A stretch of DNA of 64,000 nucleotides, from positions 968,403 to 1,032,402 of the forward strand of contig JACDOX010000171.1 in assembly GCA_014549065.1 (NCBI GenBank), written 5' to 3'. This stretch comes from Cardinalis cardinalis. Its lineage: Eukaryota; Chordata; Aves; Passeriformes; Cardinalidae. The position numbers were made by a program, and so were the translations under genes. Of the stretch, positions 28,501 through 42,654 are shown in pieces (positions within the stretch are counted from its first letter, which is position 1; each line of letters begins with the position of its first letter). The notes under the pieces are model-generated. The model did not search any database, was not told the origin of the DNA, and saw only the letters and a program-made list of their open reading frames with translations.

Positions 28501-30075
28501 TTGGAATTAGTTCTGTTACCTCTTCCTCTAAAATTTTTCAGAAAACACATTAGCAGTTACTTAGTAATCACGTTGTGNAAAAAGAGTATCCAAGAATCTT
28601 TATAGATGTTTTCCAACATTTGTTAATAAGAAATTTTAAATGAGGTAGATTCAGCATGGCTGGACACAGATCTCTGCTAGCTCACACACTTCAGCAATTA
28701 AAACACTCAGGTTGTAAGCCTAACAGATTTTCATGAAAACTGACAGTTTTTTATTTTTAGTGTATTACTCGTGCCAGACACTTATATTTCATGTATTTTT
28801 GCCTTCAAATGTGAAACAGAAGAGCAAAAAGCTTCAATTTTTCTTTATGACAGTAAAAGTACAGGAACGTGTTAAGAAAAGAGTGAGTCTATCTGAAGTG
28901 AGATTTGGTAACTTTATTTCTCTGGTTCACATTACAGTGTGCAAAGAAGCTGTTCACCTCCCATTCTAAATCATTTTCATTTTACCAGCTGGAGAAGATC
29001 AGAATAAAATGGGCCCATCCCTTTTCTCAGTCCCTGGTGGTGGTGATGATCCAGCATTTGTTTTTCATTCAAACCACATGTTGAATAAGTGAAAAAGAGG
29101 AAATACATGCTGGTCATAGGTCAGGTGCAACACAGAGTTTATACAGATTTATTTTCTTTGTAGCATCTGCAATCCTGCATTTAAAGCCATTGAATGTTGT
29201 TCTGCTTCCAGTTATTTTGAGGCAGGTTTTCTCATATAATGACATTTTAGGTTTTGGATTACCCTGCTGGCCAGGCATCCAGCCTGCAGAGCTGGAGGAA
29301 CAGCCTGATTCTGCGGCTCAATCTGCAACAGAACTCAAACTCCAGACCTCAAACTCTTGCATGATCTCATAGGGTGGAAGCTGACCCTCTTTGTTTCTGG
29401 CGTCAAATGAAGAAAGCTAAGCCAAAAAAATATAAAAAATGGAAAAGTATTAGGGTGATAATGGAGAGTTGGGGTGAAGAACTTCTTGGGTATGTTGGAG
29501 AGAATAAGGAGGAAGGAGCACAAATATACTGCAGTCTACAATGGGAATTTAGTTTTTAAGCAGGTATAGATTATGAGCTGAAGGTTTCAGTTTTCTCATA
29601 GCATTACAAGTTACATGCTCATTTAATTTATACTCCATTAGAACTGCANAGCTCGTTGCTTATGATTGAAGGAGCATCAGGAAAAGTGATTGTATAAATT
29701 GATATCAGCTTTATTTGTTGTCTTTATTATTCACACNCTTCTAGTCGTGTTTTAATAGCTTTGACTAAATTATGAATGATGTGCAGTTGTTAGGAATTTG
29801 AAGGCAATAATTTCACATTCTCTTAAATGTGCCAGCCAGCCAAAACTCAGTATGCATTTACAGCAGCTATTTTGCAGATTTATAGCTAATATTTTTTTCT
29901 GTATTTTCTCTTATCACTACAATTTAATCTGACTTTTCTTCAACTTGTCAGTATTATAATGTATAATAGAATGAGAATTAATAGCTTACAATGGGATGAA
30001 TTCATTTTTTACAAGTATCAACTTGGACAAAAAGTGAATCCCAAATGGGCATGAGGGGGTGGGAAGAAAAAAAAA

Positions 30076-30262
30076 GCATTCTTCACAATAATAATGAAGC
30101 ACTGGAGGAGGTTGCCAGCAGAGGCTGTGCAGTCTCTACTGTGAAGAGTATTTAAACCTTGAGAAGAAGGTCCTGAGCAGCTTGATCTAATTGTGAAGTT
30201 TGCCCTGCTTTGGCCTGAGTGTTGGACTGGATGACCATTGCAGGCCTCGTGCAATCTAAATT
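30076..30262 (+). mobile_element. CR1 LINE fragment
   Basis: A diverged CR1 3' region: 'gaagcactggaggaggttgc' near 30105, 'gtgcagtctctactgtgaag' near 30128, and 'tttggcctgagtgttggact' near 30208 followed by 'ggatgacc'. The terminal octamer repeats are missing or eroded. It is short, truncated at both ends and non-coding, and lies about 360 bases upstream of exon d. Confidence 0.8.
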
Positions 30263-30625
30263 TTTCTAAATTTAAACCACCAGAATTAAATCTGAACTGT
30301 ACAAAGGCTTGGACATATTAGAAGGGAAAAAATTCCTCATGTCCTTTCTGTTCTTCAGAGCCATAAACATGCCTTTTAAAATACTGAGGGAATGCAATGT
30401 GAGACTAAATATCAAGTGTCACACCAGAGACTTAAGAACCCAGTTTATGGACAACTATCTTAATAGGTACTTTATATGAACAGTGAGGAATTCTTGAATC
30501 CTCCTTTTGTAATCAGAATGATTTCACCTTTTATTAACTTGATGGTCATGTTTTAAGTCTCATTTAATATGACAGTTGGTGATCTTTTTTTGTTGTTTTG
30601 CCTTTTTTCCCCCAATTTCTATTAG

Positions 30626-30757
30626 GAATAGGAGGCCTGCAAGATTTTGTGCTGAAGTCTGCAACACTGTCAACATCACCTGCTTGTCCACCGTTTACAC
30701 CTCTCAACTTCGAAGCGACCCCGATTGTGCGAGTAGCAGTTGAGCCCAAACATCCAA
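30626..30757 (+). CDS. EFL1: EFL1 exon d: end of domain II, start of domain III
   Basis: The acceptor AG ends at 30625 and the donor GTAAGC starts at 30758. The two leading bases complete Gly, then 43 codons follow, and the exon ends with one base of a Ser codon. The translation starts [14 protein letters not shown], the last strand of domain II (compare the eEF2 'G(V)DQ.L.K..T' strand). After a variable Ser/Pro-rich linker it enters domain III with [16 protein letters not shown], where VRVAVEP is the hallmark beta strand of EF-G/eEF2 domain III. Confidence 0.97.
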
Positions 30758-33043
30758 GTAAGCTTCAAGAGGGATGGGGATGGTAACACCAGCTCAGTGT
30801 GGCTGCAGTGCAGCTTCCAGCCCTCAGTGATTTGGCTAGTTAATGGGCTTGCCATTGAATCAGACTCGCCCAGTATAAAATAAACCTTCAGGTTGCCTGG
30901 AGGGCAGCGTGGGTNGTTCCAGCTGCTTCGCTCCTGTCTCGGTAGGTGAGGACACACAGGAGAAGTTGTTGTGCCCTTTTGTGCCCCNACCCCACTTCCT
31001 GCAAAACAGAGTGGGATACTTCTGGCTTTATTTGAATTTCAGCCCAATTTCCATTTGTTGTTGTAACATTGGTAGAACCAAAATAACTGGCTTTATGTTC
31101 AGTTGCAAAATACTCTGACACTGCGATTACATGTTTTTTTAGAGAGCTATTGGACAGCTTGGCAGCTCTTNGTTTCATGTGTTTGAGTAACAGATAATCA
31201 TATATTGTGCATCCTACATTGGTTAAAGTAGTTTTGAAAGTATTGGAAATTACTGGTTCTGCAGATTGTAGTATTAAGTTCAAAATATTAAAGGAATGTA
31301 ATTCTAGAACTACTCACCAGTTTGGGGGTAATTTTTGTTTCTTAAGAAATAAAGCTGGATCATTCTTGCACCATTACTTAGTTTCTCCTCCTCAGTAGCT
31401 TCTGAGTTTATGATTNGAACTAAAATTTTAGGGGGACTGAAAGTGGTTAAATGTGCAGAAGTCTCCTGAAAATTCACTGTTGCTTGCAATAACAGGAAGA
31501 CAAGCAAAATGTTGCCATTGCAGTTGCCCAGAGAGCTGTGTGTAGTCTTGAGGTGGCCTTCACATGTTCTCACATGTGTGCATTGCAGTGCCACATCAGA
31601 CCTGCTTCAAAACTACATCTGCTTATGTTGAAAAATGACTCATATAAATTATTTCTCAATGTACATTTTACAAAATTACTGCATGTCTTCACACTCGTGT
31701 CAAAATCTTCCTGTATGATTGCTATAAGCTCTAAAAGGAAAAAAAACCAGTACTCATCACTCTGTGAGCTTAAATGCAGAGACAGAGTTGAAAGTCTATG
31801 TTCATCTCTGTTGGCCNTGTGAAATAACACTGCAGTTTTTCCACTTTTCATTTATTTTGTTGTTGGTTTTTCAAGGATATTTTTCTATTACACCCTTGCA
31901 AGCTCAGCAGTAAATAAACAATATATTTCTTTTAATAGTCNCCAAGTGAATGACAACTTTAATGTCACTCTTCCTTCTGAGTATGAATATACATTCCTGG
32001 AAACCCCTGGGGTATTCTCTACTGCCTGTGTAAAATAAAAAAAGAATTCATAATTAATTTCTTTAAATTGTGTTCATTATGAAAGNCTGCTGACATGGGG
32101 TATTTATGCATAGCTTTGATGTAATCTAGCCAAATTTGACTCAGCTGTGCTTGTTCATTCTCCATTAACTTTAAGACAGCTCATTTTAAACACCTTCATT
32201 TTAGGGACAGCTGTGATTTGTTTCACTGAAAAGCTCTCACATTCCTGATTTTTCCTCTTTTCAGATTTTAATTACTTTAAAGCTTTCTAGTGGCTTACAG
32301 CTACTTCAAAATCCTTCCTGTGCTTTATTTGCAGTTATGCCTTCTAAGTAATCCATATGGAATACTTTTACTTTTATTTTAGTAAAGTTAATATTATTAT
32401 TTATTTATTTGGAGCATTTTAAGCATTATCAATTTAGAAGTTTCTACACTTAGTTATAAAAGATTGCAAGGAAATAAAGTTATTTACTGAAAGATGACTT
32501 TAAAAAGTTGTCATACATAAGAAGGGTTATAGTTTGATAATTTGTGAAAATGAGGAGTGAAGTCTTGAATTTTTTAATCACTTCATTTCAGTAAAATTCA
32601 GGGGTTTTATTGAGTGTGAGCTGTGCATGAGCTGTATCTGAAGTTAATTGTGTATAGGAAGCAACATAGCACAGTCATAGTCAGTAGGTGACCTGTTCTA
32701 CTGAACCTGCTGTAAAGCTGTGCTAACAAAAAATGTGCAATCCNTTGAAGTGTGGTGTTATATGGTTATATTTGTGTGATGTGAATTTTGTCATCAGTAC
32801 ATAAATTGTTGGTGACAAATGCTGAGTGCAGCTTATGTTTTCAGTTGGTGCTCTCAAACCTCACTGCTCTGTGTGACTCATAAGCAGAAAATTGCCCACT
32901 GAAAGTTTTTGTGTATTCCTAAAATACCCATTTGTGTTCAGGCTTCCATAAAAATGAGTGTTACTATTTCTCAGTTTAAGTCTGTCCTATTTTGAGTGTG
33001 TCTTTCTCAGTATTCATCTGTTAATAATACCCTGTTTTGCCAG
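30758..33043 (+). other. EFL1: EFL1 intron d-e
   Basis: A 2.3 kb GT/AG phase-1 intron. Open frames on both strands around 30900-31850 (up to 131 codons on the minus strand) carry Ns and lack protein-like character; I regard them as chance. No named repeat was seen apart from short ATTT-rich runs near 32395-32410. Confidence 0.85.
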
Positions 33044-33191
33044 GTGATATGCCTCAGCTGGTCAGAGGGATGAAACTTTTAAACCAAGCTGATCCATGTG
33101 TGCAAGTTTTAATCCAGGAGACAGGAGAACATGTGCTGGTGACAGCAGGAGAAGTTCATCTTCAGCGNTGCTTGGATGACCTGAAAGAAAG
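33044..33191 (+). CDS. EFL1: EFL1 exon e: domain III
   Basis: The acceptor AG ends at 33043 and the donor GT starts at 33192. Two bases complete Ser, 48 codons follow, and two bases of an Arg codon end the exon. The product ([20 protein letters not shown], then [24 protein letters not shown]) is domain III of the eEF2-like fold and includes the strongly conserved G-E-(V/L)-H-L-(Q/E) motif before the C-terminal helix. The N at 33168 is the third base of a CGN codon, so Arg is certain whatever the base. The alternative reading through the donor hits stops in the intron. Confidence 0.97.
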
Positions 33192-34499
33192 GTTAGAGGG
33201 GCAAGGAGGAAGAAATATTTTTAGTTCAGTAGGTGTCTGTTGTATTTCTCTGTCAGATGGATATCTTTGATTTATATTCTGGTAAAATAGAGCTTTATCC
33301 ACAAACAGTTTTTACCATTGAGTCATAAATGTACCTTTTTGTAGCTGTAAAATTTATCTGGAGTTTGGCAGAAGCCACTAGTTCATTACTTCTGTACATC
33401 TAACACANACTTGGGGCAGAAATTACAAATTCCAGTACTTTCAAGAGTCTAATTAAGAATGTAATGTGGCATTTGTACAAAATAAAAACTGAGGGGACTC
33501 ATGTCTCATAAATGATCTCAAAAAAATCATGAAGCACCAAGAGCGAAATTGTATGTGCACACTCTATCCTCTGCCTTTTCTTGCTGATTTTTTTTCAAAG
33601 GTTAATCTGTTCTCATTCATGAGTAGTATTTTTTTTGCAAGTACACTTGCATATATTTAGTATCCTCTAATGTTTCTTCAAATGGCAGAAGAACAGATGT
33701 CTGTAACAATCCCTTCCTGTAACTTCATTTACGAAAACATTTTTGATACTTCTGCCACATACATTCACTGGCATTTTCTTCCTAAACCAAAGAGCAAACC
33801 TGATGAGTGGTTGAATGTTTGTCTTACTGTACCCATACTCATTTTAGTTAATATCAGAGAACTGTAGTTTCTTATGAAAATGAGACTGGATCACTTGTAA
33901 AATTGGATGTATGTTTTAATGGTTATTCTCATTACGATTTAGTGCAACGTATTTCTACTGCTTCTAAAAATTTATTAGTATTTATTGATATATTTTGCTC
34001 AAATGTAATGTGTTTGAGCAAAACTGGTTGTGCCTGCCTTTAGCTGCAGTTTGCAGAGCAGGATTGTATTATTGGCAATGGTCCAAATCTGAAAAAAAAG
34101 AAAGTTAAAATAATACTCCATGACAGGGTAATAGGATTATCGTGAGCAGCTAGTAGGACTGACTTACATACATTTATGTACATTTTCATCCCTAAACTTC
34201 TGTTTCATGTACATGATTTTGGAGGTTTTTATGAATTGTCATCTAATTTGTCTTTTGTTAAGAGAATGATAGCCTGTCAAAAGTGACTATTTTGTACCCC
34301 TGTGCTNGTGGCATTGTGAACAGAAACAAGAAGCACCTGGAGGCACAGATGAGCTNGGCTCCCACCATTGTCCTTCCTGACTGTGGTTCATGATTACTCT
34401 GTTGGGTACCAGCTCCCAAAAGAAGTTGGGAGCAGGTGTGTTCACTATAGAGGTCATNTTCCTCCTAAATCTCTCAGGATTTGGCATATTTTAGTTGCC

Positions 34500-34945
34500 A
34501 TCCCTCACACACCAGCTTGTGGTGATGCCTTGAGAGGCTACCTAGAGCAGAGGCTAGACAGAGTAANGAAATAAAGTAGGTATTTATTTAAAAGGCCTTC
34601 AGAGGACACAGCTTGGGCAGTACAAGAGCCTGGCCAGGACTACACCCAAGATGGACTCTGAGTTTTCACACTTTTGTAAGTTTTGGTCCATTTCCNTGTT
34701 GGGGTTAATTATACAATTGCAGCTTCAGGTTATGAAGTCACATCCTCCCAGATTGCTCTCCTCAATTCACTGTTGTTTATACTTTTTGGGCCTGAAGCTG
34801 CAGTGGTGTCCTTGGTTCTAGTGCTGGAAAAGGATTTTGTCTAACTAAACTGTGAAGAGAACTTGCTCACACTTTATATGAAGTTCAGAGCTCTATACGA
34901 ATGCAGTACAGAATCTGGAAAATATGAAGGCTAAAACTTAAGGCA
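34500..34945. mobile_element. Solo-LTR-like block, probably passerine ERV
   Basis: This block contains an 'aataaa' within 'gaaataaagtaggtattta' (near 34569), followed by 'tgggcagtacaagagcctgg' (near 34615) and 'taagttttggtccatttcc' (near 34677). I associate this arrangement with abundant passerine endogenous retrovirus LTRs. No gag, pol or env frame flanks it, so if the call is right it is a solo LTR or fragment. The family, orientation and exact ends, including target-site duplications, cannot be fixed by eye. The identification rests on memory of similar sequence, not on a search. Confidence 0.5.
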
Positions 34946-35767
34946 TCAGTGGACAAGAATTGTCCCTTCCTTCTCTCCCCATTTTGTAGAAGTAAAGAGA
35001 AAAACTTCAGAATGGGATTCTTGTCTTGCTCCATTCATCATGGATTCTGTGCTAATTCTGACAGTGGTAAACTGGCACTACTTAACTATTCAAATGTGAA
35101 GGGGAGAAATTGTGCTCTGAAATGTGCTCTTTGTTTCTGTGTAAATGTTTTAACTTCTTCTAAGTGCACATAATTTGGAAGAACAAATGGTGAACTAGGG
35201 ATCAAGACAGCATATAATAACCTTAAAATGTGACCCACAAGCTTTTTCTCCAAAATATTGGCAAAGGTTATTCAAAATGCTTGAGTCACACTGGAAGTAA
35301 GGGGGCAGGATCCTGATATTGGCATCTACCACAATTGCATCAACTGGGTTTTGCAGATTTGATGCTTTTGGACTCGTTACAGCAGTTGGGGAGGTTCTGC
35401 TGAATTCAAACTACATTGCATTGTCAAGATTTTGTTCAGACTTTTTCAAAAGTGCATATTTAATTTTAGCTTTCCCACTGTGTATTTAGAAAATTATGTT
35501 CAAGTGACACTTATTGTCAGAGATGTGGAGAGACATGGAAACAACTAAAAGATTAGTCATNTGTGTTCATCTAAATGATTAAATATGGATGTTCTGCTTG
35601 ATTTCACCAAATTTATATTTTTTTGTTCCCAATTAGTTCTTTTTGAATGGAGTAAGAAATTAGAACTTATAACTTTCAACATTTTATTTTCTGCATTGTA
35701 CAATAGAAATTTTTAGAAATTTCTTTCCCAGGAGCATTGCAAGTACTAAGCATGAGGGGATTAAGTT

Positions 35768-35820
35768 ACCCTTTTCAGAATGAGAAACAGAGAGAATTAA
35801 GGTAATGGTGACATATGGGT
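35768..35820 (-). repeat. MIR SINE fossil (fragment)
   Basis: The + strand reads like the reverse complement of the MIR 3' half: 'cccttttcagaatgagaaac' then 'agagagaattaaggtaatgg', comparable with the usual 'attttacagatgaggaaact...gagaggttaag' arrangement. Edges are approximate and divergence is high. Confidence 0.45.
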
Positions 35821-36845
35821 GGGTTTGTGTTTGGTTTTTTGTTATAATGCAAATTTTGGAAAGAACCGCAAAAGGGATAAATCTCCTCATTCTGACTCCC
35901 ATGGAAATAAATCTTACAATTTTATTTGTTTTTCTTCTGCAACTTTTTTTATCACTGCCAAAATTTACTGGAACATAGGAAATTTTGGTTAGTCCTTCTG
36001 TTGTCATTTAATGAACCTGCTCAGAGCTCATGGATGGTTAAGGAGGATACGAAGCTCTGATCTTTGAGTCTGTCACATAATAAATAATTCCTCCTTTTTT
36101 CTTGCTGTCATTCACAACATTTGACATACATAAAATCACCTGACTTTAAAGCTTCACTTTATAGCATTAAGCTTTTATAATTGTGATTATCAGACAAAGG
36201 TCTGTTAAGCTTTCCCAGTGCTTCATCTTCTTTGGGCATTTCCCTGTGTGAGCAGTTGTGCTGGCTCACACCAAGTGTCCATCTCTGTCTGAGCAGTGTG
36301 GCCAACAGCAGGGATAGGAGGAGTAAAACTGGAGTAACTGTGATGCTTTCCCAGGCCTCTGTCATTTTCAGTGCAGAGCCCTTTGTGGTTTGGTTGTCAG
36401 TTAATCCTGGTCAGCCTTTCCCATACCCCATGTGGTTTTGTAGGTCTCTGTTGCACCCTTGGAACATCTGAAGGCTTCTTGTCCTTGAGCTCCTTTGATC
36501 ATCTTTATTCTCAGTTTTTTTTCTAGTTCTGTTTCGTTTGAGGGCAGAGAACAGCACATACTTTCCAAGATGAGGGTGAACCAGTGATTTATGCAGAGGC
36601 ATAGCAATGCTTTTGCTTTTATTTTCTTGAGTTCCTTTCCAAATATTTCTGAAGACATAAAAGGCAGTTCTTCTTTTTTGAAGTACGTAAAATTTGAGTT
36701 TGAAATCCATTACCTAGTAATCTATGTTGCAATCAGATTTCTTCATGAACATCTGTTCTGTGTTAAGGCCGTTGCCCTACCTCCCACCCCCAAGTTTAAA
36801 ACTATTTTCAAGACTTTAAACTAATTCTTAAATTTTGTTTTGCAG

Positions 36846-37849
36846 GTTTGCAAAGGTGCAGATCAGTGTGTCTGCTCCTATTATACCCTTCCGAGAGACC
36901 ATAACGAGACCTCCCAAAGTCGACATGGTGAACGAAGAAATAGGAAAACAGCAGAAAGTTGCTGTCATACACCAAACAAAAGAGGACCAAAATAAAATTC
37001 CTGAAGGAATTCAGGTTGATTCAGATGGGCTTGTTACAATTAATACTCCAAATAAACAAGCTACTCTCAGTGTGAGAGCAATGCCACTCCCTGAGGAGGT
37101 AACTCGACTTCTTGAAGAGAACAGTGACTTAATTCGAACTATGGAACAACTCAACACCTCTCTGAATGAAGAGAAAAAAACACATGAGATAAATCAGAAG
37201 ACTCTTGATAGAATCAAAGAATTCAAACAAAAGTTGGAGAAAAATCTTCAGGGAAGAAAGTGGAGAAATGCTGTTGATCAGATCTGGTCATTTGGACCAC
37301 GGAAGTGTGGGCCTAATATTTTGTTACATAATTTTGGGGGCTATAAAAGATCTGTGTGGCAGTGCCTTGGTAACTCTGTGAAAGAAGTAGGTAAATACNG
37401 AGACTTTGACAACAGCATAGTGAGTGGATTTCAGCTGGCTACACTTTCAGGTCCCATGTGTGAAGAGCCTCTCATGGGTGTTTGTTTTTCAGTGGAAAAA
37501 TGGGAAATAAGTAAAGCTGGAGATACTCTGCCAAATAGTAGGCAGGATTCAGGGGAACTTGATACCACAGAAGATCAGCAAAATGAAGATAATAATCTAG
37601 CAAGGAGTTGCACTGCTGAAGGTCACAATGCAAATGAACACCAGGACAGGAACCAAAGTGGCACAGACTCACCTGAGAAAATGAATAAGCACAAAGGAGA
37701 ATTACCACTTGCAGATTGTTATGGCCCTTTCTCTGGACAGCTGATTGCCACCATGAAGGAAGCCTGTCGTTACGCTCTGCAGGCAAAGCCACAGAGACTC
37801 ATGGCAGCAATGTACACCTGTGAAATCATGGCCACTGCAGAAGTTTTAG
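36846..37849 (+). CDS. EFL1: EFL1 exon f: domains III-V (large exon)
   Basis: A single exon of 1004 bases. The acceptor AG ends at 36845 and the donor GTAAGA starts at 37850. One base completes Arg, 334 codons follow, and one base of Gly ends it. In order it encodes the domain III end ([20 protein letters not shown]), then domain IV with [19 protein letters not shown], a helical segment ([19 protein letters not shown]), [13 protein letters not shown], and [20 protein letters not shown]. An acidic, hydrophilic insert of roughly 70 residues follows (about 37500-37710). Then come [20 protein letters not shown] and [11 protein letters not shown], which start domain V. Where eEF2 has the diphthamide histidine, this protein has Gly (codon 37723-37725), as is usual for EFL1. 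The N at 37399 lies in an NGA codon expected to be Arg. An apparent upstream ATG at 36835 is intronic and is not the start. Confidence 0.97.
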
Positions 37850-40640
<2,791 letters not shown>

Positions 40641-41714
40641 TGATTAATTCCTTTTTGAAATGAGGAAAAAAGCCTTATATTATTTCTTTTTATATGCTGT
40701 TCAGAAATGTATTTATATTTTGTTTAGATGGTATTTTTATTTCAATAGCAAGTAAGTCTTTCATAAATGAAACTGTTTCTTTATAGATGTGTTTTCCTGT
40801 ATTTATGNGCCCTTTTTCATGAGTTCTCTGGTAAACTTGTTTGGGGAATGGGAAAAAAAACCAAAACCACAAAACAGCCCCAACCTACCACTAACAGAAA
40901 ATAAATGTATCAGCAAATCTAATGCACATGAAAGTTAACCTGTTAAGGTCTAGCTGGCACCTTCCATATTCCAAGCTAACATAAATTTTCATGCTTAAAA
41001 GNCAAATCTAATAGATTTCATTCTTTCAAAATTGAATCTGTTGATAGTAAGTAGTGGTGCCCTCAAAATCATTCATTTTTGGTAATCCCTGTCACTTAAG
41101 GAAATGAAGAGTTGAATGTGAAGGTGTAAATCAAGTGGGAAAACTGGTGAGGAGTGTCATCAGCTGAAAGTGCAGTGTAGTTTGTTCCTATGATGTGGGG
41201 AGTAGATATTCAGGGGGAAAAATAAAAGGCTGTAAATCAGAGCTCCTTGTTCAGGACAAACACACCTGCATCGCCAGGCTCCTCAGAAGACTCCACTGAA
41301 GAAGCTAAAAATGGCTTCAAGGGCAAAAGCCAGTGGGTATAAACTTTTCACCTTAAATTTTTAAAATAACTTCAAAGTCCAGGGTTTTCTGGGTTTGGTT
41401 GGAGGTGTTTGTTTGTTGGTTTTGGTCACGCCTTCCTTTATTTGGTGTTAGAAAACAATAGAACCTTTTGTGAATGGATGAAAAAATCTTTTTTTGTTTG
41501 TTTGATCCTTGGTTTATTTTGTCACCTGAAATGTCAAGTCTCTGAGTACAACCAGCTTTTGAGGTCAGTGACGCTCCCTGCAGTTACCAGCTATGGGCTG
41601 CTTACCAATGTTTCTTTGAACTATGTGGTGCTTTTTCACATGGTGTGGATTCTTCATCCGCAGCTAAGTTTTCCCCCTATCTGTAAAATACTCCACTAAC
41701 TGTATTTCTTTNTT

Positions 41715-41912
41715 AGTAACTGTGGTAACTGTCAGAAATTTTATGTGGATGATAATGGAAAACTGCAAACTGGCCACGTGCTGGCAAAAGACTTGGAAGA
41801 GTACTTGAAACAGTCCACTTGGAAAAGCACATTATGTCTTGCTTGGCAGTGGTGCCTTACTGGTGTTAGTAAATGCAGGCACCAAGGACTTGGCTCTCCT
41901 CCTTTATATTGA
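41715..41912 (+). pseudogene. Unidentified coding-like fragment in last EFL1 intron
   Basis: An acceptor-like T-rich tract ending in AG at 41716 runs into an open frame of 65 codons that has no ATG at its start and ends in TGA. The first ~35 residues look protein-like (SNCGNCQKFYVDDNGKLQTG, then HVLAKDLEEYLKQS), with two closely spaced Cys and a charged helix. The remainder does not. Spliced from EFL1 exon g in phase 0, an acceptor at 41716 would meet TAA at once, so the frame cannot be a simple extension of EFL1. I do not recognise the protein. It may be a truncated retrocopy, a terminal exon of an unknown transcript, or chance. Classification as pseudogene is tentative. Confidence 0.3.
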
Positions 41913-42648
41913 TTTATTTAGTCTTCTTGTAACTAAGTCCACCTTCACATAGAACCACAAAAGGAAAAACAGCTGCACAGAATGCAGAAAGGAAAAAAAA
42001 AAAGACCCTTCCCACATGGTGTACACATACAACAAAATAGATAATCTGCATCTTTTAAGTTCAGAGGTTTTGGTTACAGCCAGTTACAGATCAGGTGCCT
42101 CAAACCAGTGAGTGTTGGCTGTACTGTGTACAGCAATCTTGTCAGTTCTGGATGGTCTCCTCTGAAGTGCAGCTGGTGAGGTTTTGTGGCTTTAGTGGTC
42201 TTTTGTGTGAACTTCTGACATCAGTGCCCTGGAGGAATATCAGCCAGTAGGACTCCAGCTAACCATTGTTCTGTGCCAGTTTCTCTAGGGTTTGTAGCTC
42301 CTGTGCTCCAGCACTAGGCAAAAACATGAGACCTGTGGCTCTCAGTGTTCTCCCCTTCTATCCCCAAGCCTTGGTGTGTGCATTCCCTCTCAGATGTTAT
42401 GAATTTCACATAAGAAAATATTCACACATGATTATAGATATTCATTGGAGAGAGGGATTTGAACAACCAGCAGCATATTCTAAAACTGACCTCTGAGAGA
42501 GATTATAATTGCAGCTAGTATGGTAAATGCATTGGTAGTAGGAAAATTACTGTGTAAGCAGTCACCTTTCCACCTGGGGAATCTGTCAGTGGGGGAGGGT
42601 TGGGTTTTTTGTCTCAATGAAAGCCATGCTCCCATATTTTTGTGATAA

Positions 42649-42654
42649 AATAAA
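42649..42654 (+). terminator. Possible poly(A) signal AATAAA (intronic)
   Basis: The hexamer occurs 3' of the coding-like fragment at 41715-41912 and is followed within about 30 bases by GT-rich sequence, as at a real cleavage site. It would fit an intronic alternative 3' end or a retrocopy. Sequence alone does not show that it is used. Confidence 0.3.

Larger units (their letters stand above)
7956..30625 (+). other. EFL1: EFL1 intron c-d (about 22.7 kb)
   Basis: The longest intron in the window. The phase-1 donor at 7956 and acceptor ending at 30625 are compatible: the junction restores GNVLGIGGLQ. It is AT-rich and mostly unique. Identified content: a GTGA-rich degenerate repeat (8725-8764), a (TTTA)n repeat (10924-10955), a T tract (13496-13510) and a CR1 fragment (30076-30262). 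I found no exon-like block with family resemblance. A stretch at about 22020-22290 looks like conserved noncoding sequence (see findings). Confidence 0.85.
33192..36845 (+). other. EFL1: EFL1 intron e-f
   Basis: A 3.7 kb phase-2 GT/AG intron. It holds a solo-LTR-like block (about 34500-34945) and a MIR fossil (about 35768-35820). The remaining sequence is unique-looking, with no convincing open frame. Joining exons e and f restores the EFL1 sequence [13 protein letters not shown]. Confidence 0.85.

Noticed and set aside
30888..31283. 131-codon minus-strand open frame in intron d-e
   Set aside because: No recognisable domain, several Ns, overlapping open frames on the other strand, and no regular codon character.
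36835..36846. ATG at 36835 as a start codon for a 352-residue protein
   Set aside because: The ATG lies in the intron before the AG acceptor at 36844-36845. The phase-2 junction with exon e restores the EFL1 sequence, so this is internal coding sequence.
37472..37792. Minus-strand 106-codon open frame
   Set aside because: It is a shadow of EFL1 exon f on the opposite strand with no protein family resemblance.
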